Positions 16,572 to 24,099 of a stretch of DNA of 64,000 bases are shown here, one piece after another. Position numbers and translations under genes: made by a program. Origin of the DNA: a virus; the IMG/VR virus record IMGVR_UViG_3300028801_000007, positions 1-64,000 of that record; one strand, given 5' to 3'. Every line of letters starts with the position of its first letter. Within the stretch, counting starts at the first letter, position 1. Under the pieces are notes generated by a model that did no database searches, was not told where the DNA came from, and saw nothing but the letters and a program-made list of their open reading frames with translations.

Positions 16572-16843
16572 ACCTCATGCTTATCGACGCGGTACCGCGC
16601 CATATATTCGCGCTTATAGGCGTCGACGGCATCTCGGTTCTTCTCTATCCACTTTTGTGTGTATGCGAGAGACTTTTCGGGATTTTCTTTGCGCCACGCC
16701 GCGCCTTTTGCATTGCGACATACCTTGCAGTTACTGTAAGGCTTCCCGGTGTTACGCCCGGACTTGTACGTATAGAAGCCGTTCAGCGGCTTTTCTTCGC
16801 CACAATCCTTACAAACACGCGTGATATGATCGTCATCAGCCAT
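16556..16843 (-). pseudogene. HNH endonuclease, N-terminal part of a split gene
   Basis: The 95-residue frame begins with a four-Cys zinc motif (VCKDCGEEKPLNGFY then CKVCRNA) and the WRKENPEK helix unit, matching the start of the complete HNH protein at 28911-29669. It runs out of frame at VDKHEVCANG, where the other frame continues naturally with REWMRENRP. One base gained or lost near 16570 would explain this; a programmed shift is less likely, since no slippery run is seen. Confidence 0.6.
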
Positions 16844-16941
16844 CTGTCGTTCTCCGAGAACGGTGGTTGGTCAGGGAGCCGGCACGTGTTGGTAGCACTG
16901 CCGGCTTCCGCTATTTTAGCTCAGTTACTTCGGATTGCGTA

Positions 16942-17643
16942 CTAGCCGCCTGATACGGTAGAGGTAAGCTGCCCACTGCCCATTGTCTGGTTCGGAATGC
17001 TCGTCGGCGTGCCCGGTGTTTCAGACGTGTGCGTATGGCTATTGAAGAAGGCAACCATCGCCGAGGTAACGAACTGAAGAAGCGTTTGACCGGTTGCGCC
17101 CATCTTGATTGCTGGCGCCGTGATGGTCGCTGTGCCAGAAGCCGTCACACTGGCATTCGTGGCCGTCGTGCTTGAATTCCCCGTCACATTCGCCGTCATG
17201 TTTCCGGTCACCGTCGCATTCAGGTTGCCGGCGGTGTTCACGTCGATATCGCCATTCGTGACAAGCTTCACGAAGCTGCCCGTCTGGTGAACCGCCCAAA
17301 TCTCGCCGCTCGGCACCGCGATGGCCTGCTGCGCGACGGAAAAATAACGCCCGACGATGCAACCGGAACTGAAGTCTCCGTTTTCGTAGACGACCAGCAC
17401 CTGATCGTTGATCTGCGGGCCGACCGCGACGCCCCAGCCACCACCAATCCCGATCGCGCCCAGCGGCATCCAGTTCGATTCCTGCGGGCCAAGTTCAGGG
17501 TCAACCGGCTGCAACTGCACCTTGACCGCGTGATTCGATGCGTCGTAACTGGTGATGGTCGCGAGCCGCGGCAGCGAGTAGTCGTTCGTCGACATGCGCG
17601 CCTGCTGGCGGATCGCATTCGATAGTGCGTGTGCGCCCCTCAT
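16942..17643 (-). CDS. Baseplate spike, Mu gp45/P2 gpV-like
   Basis: The 233-residue protein has an OB-fold start (LPRLATITSYDASNHAVKVQ, then GVAVGPQINDQVLVVYENGD) and a C-terminal Asn/Thr-rich triple beta-helix (GNLNATVTGNMTANVTGN). It ends with HTHTSETPG, a His-x-His iron-binding tip motif of central spikes. It would puncture the outer membrane. Overlaps the hub gene start by ATGA. Confidence 0.88.
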   Translation of the reverse strand: MRGAHALSNAIRQQARMSTNDYSLPRLATITSYDASNHAVKVQLQPVDPELGPQESNWMPLGAIGIGGGWGVAVGPQINDQVLVVYENGDFSSGCIVGRYFSVAQQAIAVPSGEIWAVHQTGSFVKLVTNGDIDVNTAGNLNATVTGNMTANVTGNSSTTATNASVTASGTATITAPAIKMGATGQTLLQFVTSAMVAFFNSHTHTSETPGTPTSIPNQTMGSGQLTSTVSGG

Positions 17644-18758
17644 ACGACCACCTGCGAGTCGGGCGCATGGTTCTTGGCGGTGACCGTCATTGAGTAGCCG
17701 CCATCGAAGCTCATGGAACGATTGATGTTGTCGGGGAAATATTGCTGATCGAACGCCGTGCCGGTGCCGCCGAACTGGATGATCGAGGTGATGTCCAGAT
17801 CGTTGTCGCCCGGCATCGTGAGCCCTTCAAGCTTCATCTCATGCGCGACGAGCTGCTTGTACCAGTTCTGCGCCGCTTGCAGCGCCTGGTCCTGCGTCAG
17901 GTTGGCGACGGTCTTCGAATAGACTTGGCCGCCGGCTCCAATCGAGGACGATCCGACCTTGATCGTTTTGGCGCTCGTCGGATACGCGACCGTGAAGCCC
18001 TTCGCAAACTTCTTGTTCCACGAGCGAACCTTGACCTGAATGCCGCGCGAGACTGTGAGCGCGCGCTGCATCTTCAGGTTTTCGAAGTTGGCCTTCGGCC
18101 CGCTGCTCGTCGTGGCAACCTGATAGACAATTTGATAAGGCGTCGTGTTGGCGGGAACTGGCGCCGGCTGAAAATAGAGCGACTGGCCGCGCACCCAGAC
18201 CTTGAATCCTTCGAGGTCTGCCAGGTAGTTCAGGATGTCCCACTCCGAGCGCTCATCGGCCATGTTGACGTGGTCGATCTCGTAATACTTGCCGACCATG
18301 GTCGTGGTCGCGGTGACGACCGGCGTCAGGCTGTGCTTTTGCGCAAGCGCGGTCGCAATCTGGCTCGACGTCTGATTCGGCCACTTCTGCGTGGTCTTCG
18401 CGTCAATAAACACGCGCGTCAGGTCTCGCCCGTCGACTTCGATCGTGTACGTGACCGGGTCAATCTCGATGTGGTCGACCTGTCCGTAAATCCAGCTTTG
18501 AAGATCGGACGCGCTGTAATTCGACGGGTCAGACGGGAAGCCGATGAACAACTCGACAAACATGTCTTGCTGCTGCGAGAACCATGCCGCATTACGGTCG
18601 GTCGGCAGCAGCCCGCCAGCAAACCTGCAGCGAAAGGTGTCGGCCGAGTAGAAGCTGTTGTTATCGAGCTCGAAATCGATCCACCCCGTAATCAGCTCGC
18701 CATTGACCTTCACCGCCCCGCGCGGTTGCCGCCCGGTCGGAGTCAGAAATGCAGTCAT
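17640..18758 (-). CDS. Baseplate hub, Mu gp44/P2 gpD-like
   Basis: At 372 residues it matches the tail hub of contractile phages. GQVDHIEIDPVTYTIEVDGR is the typical hub strand pair, and EWDILNYLADLEGFKVWVRG is the central conserved helix. It sits between the LysM protein and spike genes, as in Mu-like tails. It would hold the spike at the tail tip. Confidence 0.82.
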   Translation of the reverse strand: MTAFLTPTGRQPRGAVKVNGELITGWIDFELDNNSFYSADTFRCRFAGGLLPTDRNAAWFSQQQDMFVELFIGFPSDPSNYSASDLQSWIYGQVDHIEIDPVTYTIEVDGRDLTRVFIDAKTTQKWPNQTSSQIATALAQKHSLTPVVTATTTMVGKYYEIDHVNMADERSEWDILNYLADLEGFKVWVRGQSLYFQPAPVPANTTPYQIVYQVATTSSGPKANFENLKMQRALTVSRGIQVKVRSWNKKFAKGFTVAYPTSAKTIKVGSSSIGAGGQVYSKTVANLTQDQALQAAQNWYKQLVAHEMKLEGLTMPGDNDLDITSIIQFGGTGTAFDQQYFPDNINRSMSFDGGYSMTVTAKNHAPDSQVVV

Positions 18759-18764
18759 AGCGCT

Positions 18765-19727
18765 TTAGGAACTGAGGATGCCGCCACTGGTGCCGTTGTT
18801 ATACGGCGGGATGATAAGCGTCGAGATACCGGCAAGCGTCGGATCGCTCAGGTTGTTCGCCTGCGCAATCTGCGTCCATGCGCTCGGGTCGCCATACTGT
18901 TTCGCCGCGATATCGAACAGGTTGCCGCCGCCGACCGTGATTGTCCGGCCGCTCGAATTGATCTGGCCGAGGTTGGTCGACATGCGCCCGAGCAGCCCGC
19001 TCACTTGAAGCAATTGCGGCTGCAACCCGGACGCGTTGAGTTGCGACGTGAAGACCGCGACGTTCGCCAGGATCGGCACCGAAGGCAACACACCGGCCGG
19101 CACGCCGACGCTCGCGAGCGTTGCATCGGTCGACGTGATGAGCGCGCTCACGCGCTGGGCCGCAGCGTTGATCGGCTGCAGGACGGACGCGACCGTGCTC
19201 AGCGACGCGCCAACAAAGGTGGACACCGAACCGACCGCGCTCGATACGGTACCCATGAGGCCGGACAACGTGCTGTCGCCAATGCTCGACGTCAGCGAAT
19301 TCGCCGAATTCAGATCGCCATTGATTAGATCGTCCGCATCGGGGCCGGCATCCCCATACACGGGCGCCGTGAGATCCTGCAGCACCTCGCAAACGATCTT
19401 GTACGGGATGCGGCCGAACCGGTAATCCGGCTCGAACGTCCTGATGTAGACCATCAGATACAGCTCATCCCACGACAGCGCGATAGGCTGCGCCGCGTTC
19501 TTCATGCCTTCGAGCGTCAGCGCGCGATCAAGCGCCGATTGGCCATCTTGCGTCGGGAAAAAGATCCCCGACCATTCGAGTGGACGGGGATCCGGTCCCA
19601 ATGCCTGAATGTCGCGCACCCCGCCGATCATCTTCTTGATCGCGAGCCGCTGATCGCCACCGAACCCGATGGACTCGGGGACCTCCATGTCCTGAAAGAC
19701 GAAATCGCCCAGCGTGAGTGTCGTCAT
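18765..19727 (-). CDS. Tail protein with C-terminal LysM-like domain
   Basis: This 320-residue protein has an N-terminal segment (QDMEVPESIGFGGDQRLAIK, then DPRPLEWSGIFF) like phage baseplate-tail connector proteins. Its last 50 residues (GGGNLFDIAAKQYGDPSAWT to LIIPP) form a LysM-type peptidoglycan-binding fold. Its function is probably the same as T4 gp53 or P2 gpX/gpU-type initiators. It lies between tape measure and hub genes. Confidence 0.75.
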   Translation of the reverse strand: MTTLTLGDFVFQDMEVPESIGFGGDQRLAIKKMIGGVRDIQALGPDPRPLEWSGIFFPTQDGQSALDRALTLEGMKNAAQPIALSWDELYLMVYIRTFEPDYRFGRIPYKIVCEVLQDLTAPVYGDAGPDADDLINGDLNSANSLTSSIGDSTLSGLMGTVSSAVGSVSTFVGASLSTVASVLQPINAAAQRVSALITSTDATLASVGVPAGVLPSVPILANVAVFTSQLNASGLQPQLLQVSGLLGRMSTNLGQINSSGRTITVGGGNLFDIAAKQYGDPSAWTQIAQANNLSDPTLAGISTLIIPPYNNGTSGGILSS

Positions 19728-19728
19728 A

Positions 19729-21657
19729 TCAGTATTTCAGTCCCGGCATCGGCAGACTTACGCCAGTGTCGACGCCGCCCGTGCTAGTGGAGAGTCCAGT
19801 TTGTTGCGCGATGTACGGAGTCACGGCTTGGGCTACTTTCTTGCCGTCGATGTTGATCGTGGTATGGACGAGCCCGTCGTTTTTGCCTTTGGTTGCGAAT
19901 GCGGGTGCACCTCCTAGCGGGCCATTCCCTCTCGGGGCGGCGCTAGGATCCTGGGTGGTTCCGCCGCCCGGCAGCAGGCTACGGAACCACGCCCACTTGG
20001 ACGAGAACCAGTCGACCAAGGCGCCAAATGCAGTTTGGATACCGGACCACACAGCTTTCACCTTCGGTCCAATCACATCCCAGTTGCGATAGATCAAATA
20101 CGCAGCGCCAGCGATCGCCGTCAGCGTGAGGCCAATCGGGTTCATCAGCAGCGCGCGGCCCACCCACATGATCGCAGGAGCGAGCATCCGGAACGCGCCA
20201 ACCGCGATGCCGGCGACGCGTCCGAAGGTGAAGCCCAGCCAATACAGTGGGGCCGTGAATCTCATGGCGACCGACATCGCGAGCAACGCGCCGCGGAACA
20301 GCAGAATGCCGCCAGCCGCGATCGACAACACCGAAAAGATCGCGAGACCTTGTACGAGAAACTTTGTCAGGCCGGGGTTGTCCTTGGCGAACTGCGTGAT
20401 GCCCTTGATCGTGCTGATCAGTGCTGTGATACCACGGATTGCGAGCGGCAAAACGGAGTCACCCAACTGCAGCATCAGGTTTGCCCACTTCGCATGCAGA
20501 TCCACTTCCTTTCCGTCCAGCGTGCCGCCTGCGGCTTTCACCGACGCATCGATCCCGAGCGTCTTGCGCTGAGCTTCCACGGAAGCGTGGATATTCGGCA
20601 ACTGCCGGTCGATCAGCGAGAACATCGCGCCACCTGTACTGCCGAAGATCATCGCGTTTTCGCGCGAGATCTGCGCTTGGCTGGCGATGCCGAGCTTCGC
20701 GTACATGGGCTTGATCGTTTTCTCGTAGAACTCGACCGGATCGCTCGCGAACTGCGCCTGGTTGACGAGAGGATTGCCCTTGAACGACTTGATGCCGCCC
20801 TGGCTATTCCAATCGATCTGTTTGTTATCCCACACACCCGAATTTGCGAGTTCGTGCGCGACCTGATTCGGCAAACGGATGATGCCGTTCAGTCGGTTAT
20901 AGGCGGTGCGCAGCGAGAAGCCTGCTGTGCTGCCCTTCATCTCACCGATGACCGGCTCAAGCTTGCCGAACAGCGCTTCGTCTGATAGGCCCTGTGCCGC
21001 GACGCCGCCGCGCGCCATGAACTGGCGATATTGCGACCAGTCGACGTTGCCGCCCGACGAGCGCATGGCTTTCCAGCCTTCGTCCGCGATCCGGTTGAAG
21101 TCGGTCGGTGATTTGAGTCCACCGCGCATTTCAATGAAGCGCAGCATGTCCATCGAGGACGTGCGGTATTTGGCCTTCGAGTCCTCGTCCATAGAAGACG
21201 TGGCGAACGCGATCTTGGCGAGCACCGGAGCCGCCAGCTTGGCGCCCTCAAGTGCGGCCGATCCGCCCAATCCTGATTCCCGGAAGACGCCCTGAGCCTC
21301 CGTCATCAGCTTCATGTTCTCAGTCGCCGACGAGCCCATGACGTTCATCGCTTTCGCGAATTGCGCCGCTTCGTTGTTCGTCTTTTCGCCCAGTCCATAG
21401 AGCGAGAATTTGGCGAGTTCGGTCTGGAACCGCTTCGCTTCGTCAAGCGGCGCCTGCAGTGCCTTCAGCCCGAAAACGCCCACGCCCACCATGGCGCCCC
21501 CGGCCATCATGAGCTTCTGGATTTGGCCTATACTGCGCTGGAGTTGCTGCGCGTTTTTGTTCGCTGCCATGAAGTGGCGCGAGAGCCCGAGCAGGCCCGC
21601 AGACACGGTTTCGACCAGCGAAAGTTTTACCGCGACACGATAGGCCTCAAATGCCAT
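19729..21657 (-). CDS. Tail tape measure protein
   Basis: The 642-residue protein has helical N-terminal residues 1-150, the TP901-like core, and a hydrophobic block near 420-530 with several membrane-like segments (FLVQGLAIFSVLSIAAGGIL, LTLTAIAGAAYLIYRNWD). It sets tail length and is injected with DNA. Start ATG 21657 lies inside the 3' end of the GIY-YIG gene, which overlaps it by 11 bases. The length fits a tail of roughly 95-100 nm if the usual 1.5 angstrom per residue holds (inference). Confidence 0.9.
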   Translation of the reverse strand: MAFEAYRVAVKLSLVETVSAGLLGLSRHFMAANKNAQQLQRSIGQIQKLMMAGGAMVGVGVFGLKALQAPLDEAKRFQTELAKFSLYGLGEKTNNEAAQFAKAMNVMGSSATENMKLMTEAQGVFRESGLGGSAALEGAKLAAPVLAKIAFATSSMDEDSKAKYRTSSMDMLRFIEMRGGLKSPTDFNRIADEGWKAMRSSGGNVDWSQYRQFMARGGVAAQGLSDEALFGKLEPVIGEMKGSTAGFSLRTAYNRLNGIIRLPNQVAHELANSGVWDNKQIDWNSQGGIKSFKGNPLVNQAQFASDPVEFYEKTIKPMYAKLGIASQAQISRENAMIFGSTGGAMFSLIDRQLPNIHASVEAQRKTLGIDASVKAAGGTLDGKEVDLHAKWANLMLQLGDSVLPLAIRGITALISTIKGITQFAKDNPGLTKFLVQGLAIFSVLSIAAGGILLFRGALLAMSVAMRFTAPLYWLGFTFGRVAGIAVGAFRMLAPAIMWVGRALLMNPIGLTLTAIAGAAYLIYRNWDVIGPKVKAVWSGIQTAFGALVDWFSSKWAWFRSLLPGGGTTQDPSAAPRGNGPLGGAPAFATKGKNDGLVHTTINIDGKKVAQAVTPYIAQQTGLSTSTGGVDTGVSLPMPGLKY

Positions 21658-22327
21658 TTTGTTGCCTATATGCAAGTCCGCGCTTCGTGATTACACGGTG
21701 CGCCGTCGAAACCACGCAACCGAACTCTTTTGCGATCCGCTCATAACTGAGCCCTGCATTTCGCATTTCGTGCATGCGCCCAATTTCTTCTTCGCTGAAC
21801 TTCCGAAGCGATATAGCCATGCGCCCAGACCATTCACCTGGGCGCTTTATCCCACGCTTCGCGGCACTGATTTTCGGCCCAGCGTCAGGGGATTTGGCCT
21901 TTCCTCTTTGCGAATCACCGATCGCCTGCTTATGCGCTTCTGAAAGGCTTTTGCCTAACTGACTCTGCCTTATGCGCTCGACAGCTTCGGGGCAAAACTT
22001 CATCCCTAAGTTGCTATGAGCGATAGCGCGCCGGTTGTAGCCATTCGCCGGGTCGCACGCGGCGAAGTAATCGATGTAGTGCTGCTCTCTTTCAATCAAA
22101 CGGCTCGGATCCTCAACCACCTCAAGTATCTCGAATGCGAAAGCTTCGCCGCCATGTTTAAGCCATCCCGACTGAAGGTGCTTATTGACGTGGTAGCCGC
22201 CTCGCAGCATCCTAAAGTGATCTTTTCTGCGCCTTTCAATGCAACTTGCGGAGCCGACGTATAATTTCCCGTCGACTAGGTTTCTAATGGCATAGATGCC
22301 GCCGACGTAAGGAGGCCTATTAGCCAT
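21647..22327 (-). CDS. GIY-YIG homing endonuclease
   Basis: The 226-residue protein begins with the GIY...YVG pair (GGIYAIRNLVDGKLYVGSAS), conserved Arg in CIERRRKDHF, and the catalytic Glu in RLIEREQHYIDYF. C-terminal NUMOD/HTH-like segments (MKFCPEAVERIRQSQLGKS, then a helix-turn-helix with GLSYERIAKEFGCV) bind DNA. It is a free-standing gene inserted exactly before the tape-measure start and its stop codon reads into that gene. AAGGAA precedes its ATG. Confidence 0.92.
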   Translation of the reverse strand: MANRPPYVGGIYAIRNLVDGKLYVGSASCIERRRKDHFRMLRGGYHVNKHLQSGWLKHGGEAFAFEILEVVEDPSRLIEREQHYIDYFAACDPANGYNRRAIAHSNLGMKFCPEAVERIRQSQLGKSLSEAHKQAIGDSQRGKAKSPDAGPKISAAKRGIKRPGEWSGRMAISLRKFSEEEIGRMHEMRNAGLSYERIAKEFGCVVSTAHRVITKRGLAYRQQNGI

Positions 22328-22559
22328 GCAAAATTCCTTTTCCCGCGCTCAAGAATGGTTGGCAGACCGGGTTTCGTTCGTTCAATACCCGCGCGTCCGG
22401 CGGATAAAGCCTAGAACCGTGGCCGATCGAGGACCGAACCAGCTAAAGCTCTGGGAAGGACTCTGGCTGATCTGGTTCGGCGTCGTCGTGATGGCTGTGT
22501 CAGGCGCACTGCTGATCTTCATGGGCCTGTTCTTCTGGCACTTCATCACGGGTTCGTGA
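22326..22559 (+). CDS. Possible small membrane protein on opposite strand
   Basis: This 77-residue frame has a basic N-terminus and one strong membrane segment (residues about 46-72, WLIWFGVVVMAVSGALLIFM). AAGGAGG lies 10 bases before the ATG. The same CATG holds the minus-strand GIY-YIG start, and its 3' end overlaps the convergent gene by 14 bases. It is the only plus-strand candidate within 20 kb of late genes; without it 218 bases would be empty. The ribosome site also encodes RPPYVG of the endonuclease, so it may be chance. Confidence 0.45.
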   Translation: MQNSFSRAQEWLADRVSFVQYPRVRRIKPRTVADRGPNQLKLWEGLWLIWFGVVVMAVSGALLIFMGLFFWHFITGS

Positions 22560-23043
22560 TGTGGGACACACGGATCTGGTCAGGCAACACATGCCCGCCT
22601 GCCAGCCCTATCACCGCCGCCCTCCCCAAGATCTCCATGATCTTGTCCTTGCTGCTGAATGCAGCCGTGCCGAGAACCGGCCGCGCTGGCATCTTGCTGG
22701 TACCGAACTCGTGATAGACCATCACGTCGCTTGTCGAGCCGATTGCGACTTCCAAACCCGCCGATTCATGGCTGATTGAGTCGCGCAACTCGCCCGTACG
22801 TAGCAACGGATCGTTTTCCGAATAACCTTGACGCACCCGGTCGTCTTTCGTGGCTTGCGCCAACTCCGGCCACGCCTGAAACGGACCAACTGCCGGCTGG
22901 TATTCGCCGATCTCTTCTTTCGCACGCGCTTCAACGAGCGCGCCAACGGCACTCATGCCACTGTGCATCGCCAACACAAATCCGCCAGCCGACAGCATCA
23001 CCAGATGCTCGGCGAACTTGGCCATACTCCCGAATTCTTTCAT
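22546..23043 (-). CDS. Minor tail/neck protein, HK97 gp10-like
   Basis: This 165-residue protein contains LRTGELRDSISHE and VYHEFGTSKMPARPVLGTAAF, the hallmark pair of gp10/tail-completion proteins. The location after the tail chaperone and before tape measure is unusual for gp10 but seen in Mu-like tails. Its ATG overlaps the stop of the frameshifted chaperone extension (ATGA), which supports translation of that extension. Confidence 0.7.
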   Translation of the reverse strand: MKEFGSMAKFAEHLVMLSAGGFVLAMHSGMSAVGALVEARAKEEIGEYQPAVGPFQAWPELAQATKDDRVRQGYSENDPLLRTGELRDSISHESAGLEVAIGSTSDVMVYHEFGTSKMPARPVLGTAAFSSKDKIMEILGRAAVIGLAGGHVLPDQIRVSHITNP

Positions 23044-23213
23044 TCTTGCTTCCTGAAACTCATCGTCTCGAAATCAAACTTCTGCCCTTCGATCTCGGAA
23101 AAGATGATTGAGTAAGCGGCCCGGGTTACATCGTCCAAACTGAATGCCAAATCGAGGTCAACGCCGTGCGAGACAAGCCATAACGCCTCGCGAATCGGCG
23201 CCGACGTTACGAT
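23040..23213 (-). CDS. Frameshift extension of the tail chaperone (57 codons)
   Basis: Entered by -1 slippage at the A-AAA-AAA run (23219-23213) of the upstream gene, this frame continues IVTSAPIREALWLVSHGVDL and ends FRKQE at 23040. It has no start codon of its own near the shift. A G-T-type extension between tube and tape measure genes is a standard feature of long-tailed phages. Confidence 0.8.
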   Translation of the reverse strand: MVTSAPIREALWLVSHGVDLDLAFSLDDVTRAAYSIIFSEIEGQKFDFETMSFRKQE

Positions 23214-23584
23214 TTTTTTAGTTCTTCGCGGTCGGCCTCCGCCGTGGATTCGCCGAAGTGTTCGTACACGCCTTTGTGCACTGCCGCGACGCCTTCATCG
23301 TCCAGCCGAACGATCAGCGCTTCCACATGTTTCTTCTGCTCCAGCGGAGGCACGATGATGCCGTCGATCGATGCGACGAAGATCAGCGGCATGACCATAG
23401 CCATATAACCCTGATTCGTTGACGAGTTGCCGACCGCTTCGGCGAGCCGAAACTGAGCCAGCGCGCCCGGCTTGCGCAGCACGATCTTGCGGCCGTTTGC
23501 GTCGACGACCTCCGCTTCCTGGGTGGCCCGCGCGATCAGTTGCTCGGTCGGGGTCTGAGTCCGATTTACGGTAACTTTCGTCAT
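23207..23584 (-). CDS. Tail assembly chaperone (short form)
   Basis: The 125-residue protein lies between tail tube and tape measure genes and ends EELKKS*. The sequence CTA-AAA-AAA-TCG at the 3' end has the canonical slippery heptamer A AAA AAA, from which a -1 shift makes a product of about 180 residues. The short and long forms together would coat the tape measure during tail assembly, as with lambda gpG and gpGT. Confidence 0.85.
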   Translation of the reverse strand: MTKVTVNRTQTPTEQLIARATQEAEVVDANGRKIVLRKPGALAQFRLAEAVGNSSTNQGYMAMVMPLIFVASIDGIIVPPLEQKKHVEALIVRLDDEGVAAVHKGVYEHFGESTAEADREELKKS

Positions 23585-23588
23585 CGAA

Positions 23589-24035
23589 TCAGACTCCGAT
23601 CGTCAGCGGGATCTTCTTCGATGCGCGCCAGCCGACTTTGGGGTTGATCTTGTCCAGCCCTTTCCACGTGCCGGCGTCGGTCAACTTCAATTGCACGCCG
23701 GTATATTGGAACTGCGTGATCGACCCATCCAATTCGTTGATGGTCTGCGTGATGGCGGCGGTCGGAGGCGGGAGGCCAGCGTAAAAGTTCGCTTCGGCCT
23801 GCGTGAAATAGGCTTCCACGCTCGAATCCTGCCGGTCGAACTCGAAGGTGCCTTCGTGACCATTGGGCACATTGCGAAAGATCGTGTTGCCGGTGATCGT
23901 TTCGCTTTCGAGTTCTTTCGTGCGCGCCTTCGCGTCGAAGGAAATCGTGCCGTTGAAATTGACTTGCCCTGCGACGGAATCGAAGATCGTAATCTGTGAT
24001 CCGTCACGGCCGATGTTAAAACTGTTATCGCCCAC
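23589..24035 (-). CDS. Tail tube protein
   Basis: This protein of about 148 residues follows the sheath gene, as tubes do in contractile phages. It is strand-rich (NGTISFDAKARTKELESET, TFEFDRQDSSVEAYFTQAEA). I prefer the GTG at 24035, which has GGAG 9 bases upstream; a TTG at 24050 is the alternative. It polymerises into the inner tail tube. Confidence 0.75.
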   Translation of the reverse strand: MGDNSFNIGRDGSQITIFDSVAGQVNFNGTISFDAKARTKELESETITGNTIFRNVPNGHEGTFEFDRQDSSVEAYFTQAEANFYAGLPPPTAAITQTINELDGSITQFQYTGVQLKLTDAGTWKGLDKINPKVGWRASKKIPLTIGV

Positions 24036-24058
24036 GATGTGCGGCTCCAAAAAAGGAA

Positions 24059-24079
24059 AAGCCCGCGCGCGGCGGGCTT
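24059..24079 (-). terminator. Rho-independent terminator between sheath and tube
   Basis: AAGCCCGC pairs with GCGGGCTT, followed by TTCCTTTTTT on the minus strand. It may be a partial stop that sets tube to sheath ratios. Confidence 0.75.
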
Positions 24080-24099
24080 AGGGATACAGAAGGGATCGA

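Noticed and set aside
17742-19328. 528-residue frame on the plus strand
   Set aside because: It is antisense to the hub and LysM tail genes, which have clear motifs. Its Arg-rich composition is typical of a shadow frame in GC-rich DNA.
20035-20985. 316-residue plus-strand frame
   Set aside because: Antisense to the tape measure gene; no motif.
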